A stretch of 13,753 nt of DNA from Puniceicoccales bacterium (GTDB lineage: Bacteria > Verrucomicrobiota > Verrucomicrobiia > Opitutales > LL51), in assembly GCA_031276935.1 (NCBI GenBank), contig JAISMD010000071.1:1-13753 (forward strand), written 5' to 3'. A program made the position numbers and the translations under genes. The stretch's first letter is position 1; every line of letters begins with the position of its first letter. The notes under the pieces are model-generated. The model was not told where the DNA came from. It saw only the letters and a list, made by a program, of their open reading frames with translations, and did no database searches. Positions 13,022-13,753 of this stretch are shown here, one piece after another.

Positions 13022-13753
13022 ATCTCATCGATACTCACTGTCATCTCAACGATTTTGGTGAAGAAACAGAAACAGTCCTTGCACGGGCGAAGGAAGCTCT
13101 CGTCGAATCCATGATCGCCTGCGGTACGGAAACTGCCGATTGGCATTGGCACTACGACCTAGCGAAATCACACCCACATATTCACTACACCGTCGGTATG
13201 CATCCACTCAATGTCCATGAAAATTGGGAACGTGATCTGGAATCGCTGGAATCATTTTTTCAAAAAGATCTACCTCCAATTGCCATCGGAGAAATCGGTC
13301 TCGACTTTCACCTTCTCGAAAAAAATGACACCGAAACTGTGGCTCTGCAAAGGGAAATTTTTCACCAACAATTGCTAATCGCCAATAAAAAAAATTGCCC
13401 CATCATTATTCATGCCCGGGATACTTTGGAAGATTGTAGGACGATGATCGATCGAGCCGATTGCGATTGGAGTAAAATCGTCATCCATTGTTTTTCAAGG
13501 GACGCAAATGCAATCCGAACCATTAATTCCCGGGGAGGACGCGGTTCTTTCACGGGAACCATCACCTACAACAATGCGGAAAATGTACGGCAGGCTCTAG
13601 TCGCACAGGGTACGGAACGACTTATGTTGGAAACGGATTGTCCCTACCTGTCCCCCGTTCCATTTCGGTCTAAGAAAAATGAACCCGCTTTCCTAGGCGT
13701 AATAGCTACCTGCGCCGCAAATTTACTGGGAATAAGCGAACCTGAACTCCGGA
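13018..13753 (+). CDS. tatD: TatD-family metal-dependent deoxyribonuclease (3' end outside the window)
   Basis: TatD-type hydrolases are TIM-barrel metalloenzymes with 3'-5' DNA exonuclease activity on damaged ends; some homologues are assigned only as YcfH/YabD-like. 245 residues are visible. The metal ligands are present: DTHCHL with His7 and His9, GMHP (60-63), GEIGLDFH with Glu92, His132 in IHARD, His157 in HCFS, and Asp207 in LETDCPYLSP. The conserved RGxxNEP motif after PYLSP appears as RSKKNEP. Little seems to be missing at the C-terminus (family about 255-265 residues). The ATG at 13018 overlaps the gatB stop codon by 4 bases (ATGA), suggesting translational coupling. The frame stays open to the last base. 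Confidence 0.93.
   Translation, partial: MNLIDTHCHLNDFGEETETVLARAKEALVESMIACGTETADWHWHYDLAKSHPHIHYTVGMHPLNVHENWERDLESLESFFQKDLPPIAIGEIGLDFHLLEKNDTETVALQREIFHQQLLIANKKNCPIIIHARDTLEDCRTMIDRADCDWSKIVIHCFSRDANAIRTINSRGGRGSFTGTITYNNAENVRQALVAQGTERLMLETDCPYLSPVPFRSKKNEPAFLGVIATCAANLLGISEPELR

Overview
The window looks like a piece of a verrucomicrobial chromosome (Verrucomicrobiota, possibly an Opitutae/Puniceicoccales relative). The best lineage marker is a 50-residue gene at 7689-7841 (minus) that resembles the 'small basic protein' known from the Verrucomicrobia/Chlamydiae group. A stand-alone glycogen-binding-like protein (7997-8341) and the COG4760-type Bax-inhibitor protein (9802-10548) are compatible with this. 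Gene order is dense, base composition looks moderate, and few genes have a strong Shine-Dalgarno sequence. The exact genus cannot be told from the sequence. Apart from two tRNAs and a few envelope genes, the theme is translation and tRNA modification.

Layout. Plus strand, 41-1668: infA (IF-1 with an unusual basic tail) and mnmE, 8 bases apart. Minus strand, 1822-2730: a stomatin/HIR-type SPFH membrane protein with its own promoter. Plus strand, 3002-3085: tRNA-Leu(UAG). Minus strand, 7841 down to 3204: a five-gene run of small basic protein, a 103-residue one-helix membrane protein of unknown function, tsaD (t6A synthesis), mnmG (partner of MnmE) and gap (GAPDH), closed by an intrinsic terminator at 3137-3165. 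Plus strand, 7997-8680: the glycogen-binding-like protein and rpsP (bS16). Minus strand, 8880-8966: tRNA-Tyr(GUA). Plus strand, 9121 to the end: an exported ankyrin-repeat protein, a seven-helix Bax-inhibitor/YccA-family protein, a GT9 heptosyltransferase-like enzyme, gatB, and a TatD-family nuclease cut by the window edge.

The most unusual signal is a pair of intercistronic elements in the minus-strand run: 6293-6363, between tsaD and mnmG and overlapping the tsaD stop codon, and 4295-4369, between mnmG and gap. Read on the transcribed minus strand, each folds into a closed four-way junction (outer stem plus three hairpins) with no unpaired base at the junction and only 3-base loops. The two share a blueprint (the middle and last hairpins have identical lengths) but almost no sequence. 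On the plus strand each has A-C mismatches that become G-U pairs in the minus-strand RNA, which favours an RNA role in that transcript. I do not recognise this family. It could be an RNA processing or stability element, a cis-regulator, or a mobile cruciform repeat.

No gene-free stretch longer than about 300 bases is present. The longest gaps (2731-3001, 8681-8879 and 7842-7996) hold promoters and inverted repeats as listed; in 8681-8879 I see nothing beyond a short ATGAT/ATCAT hairpin.
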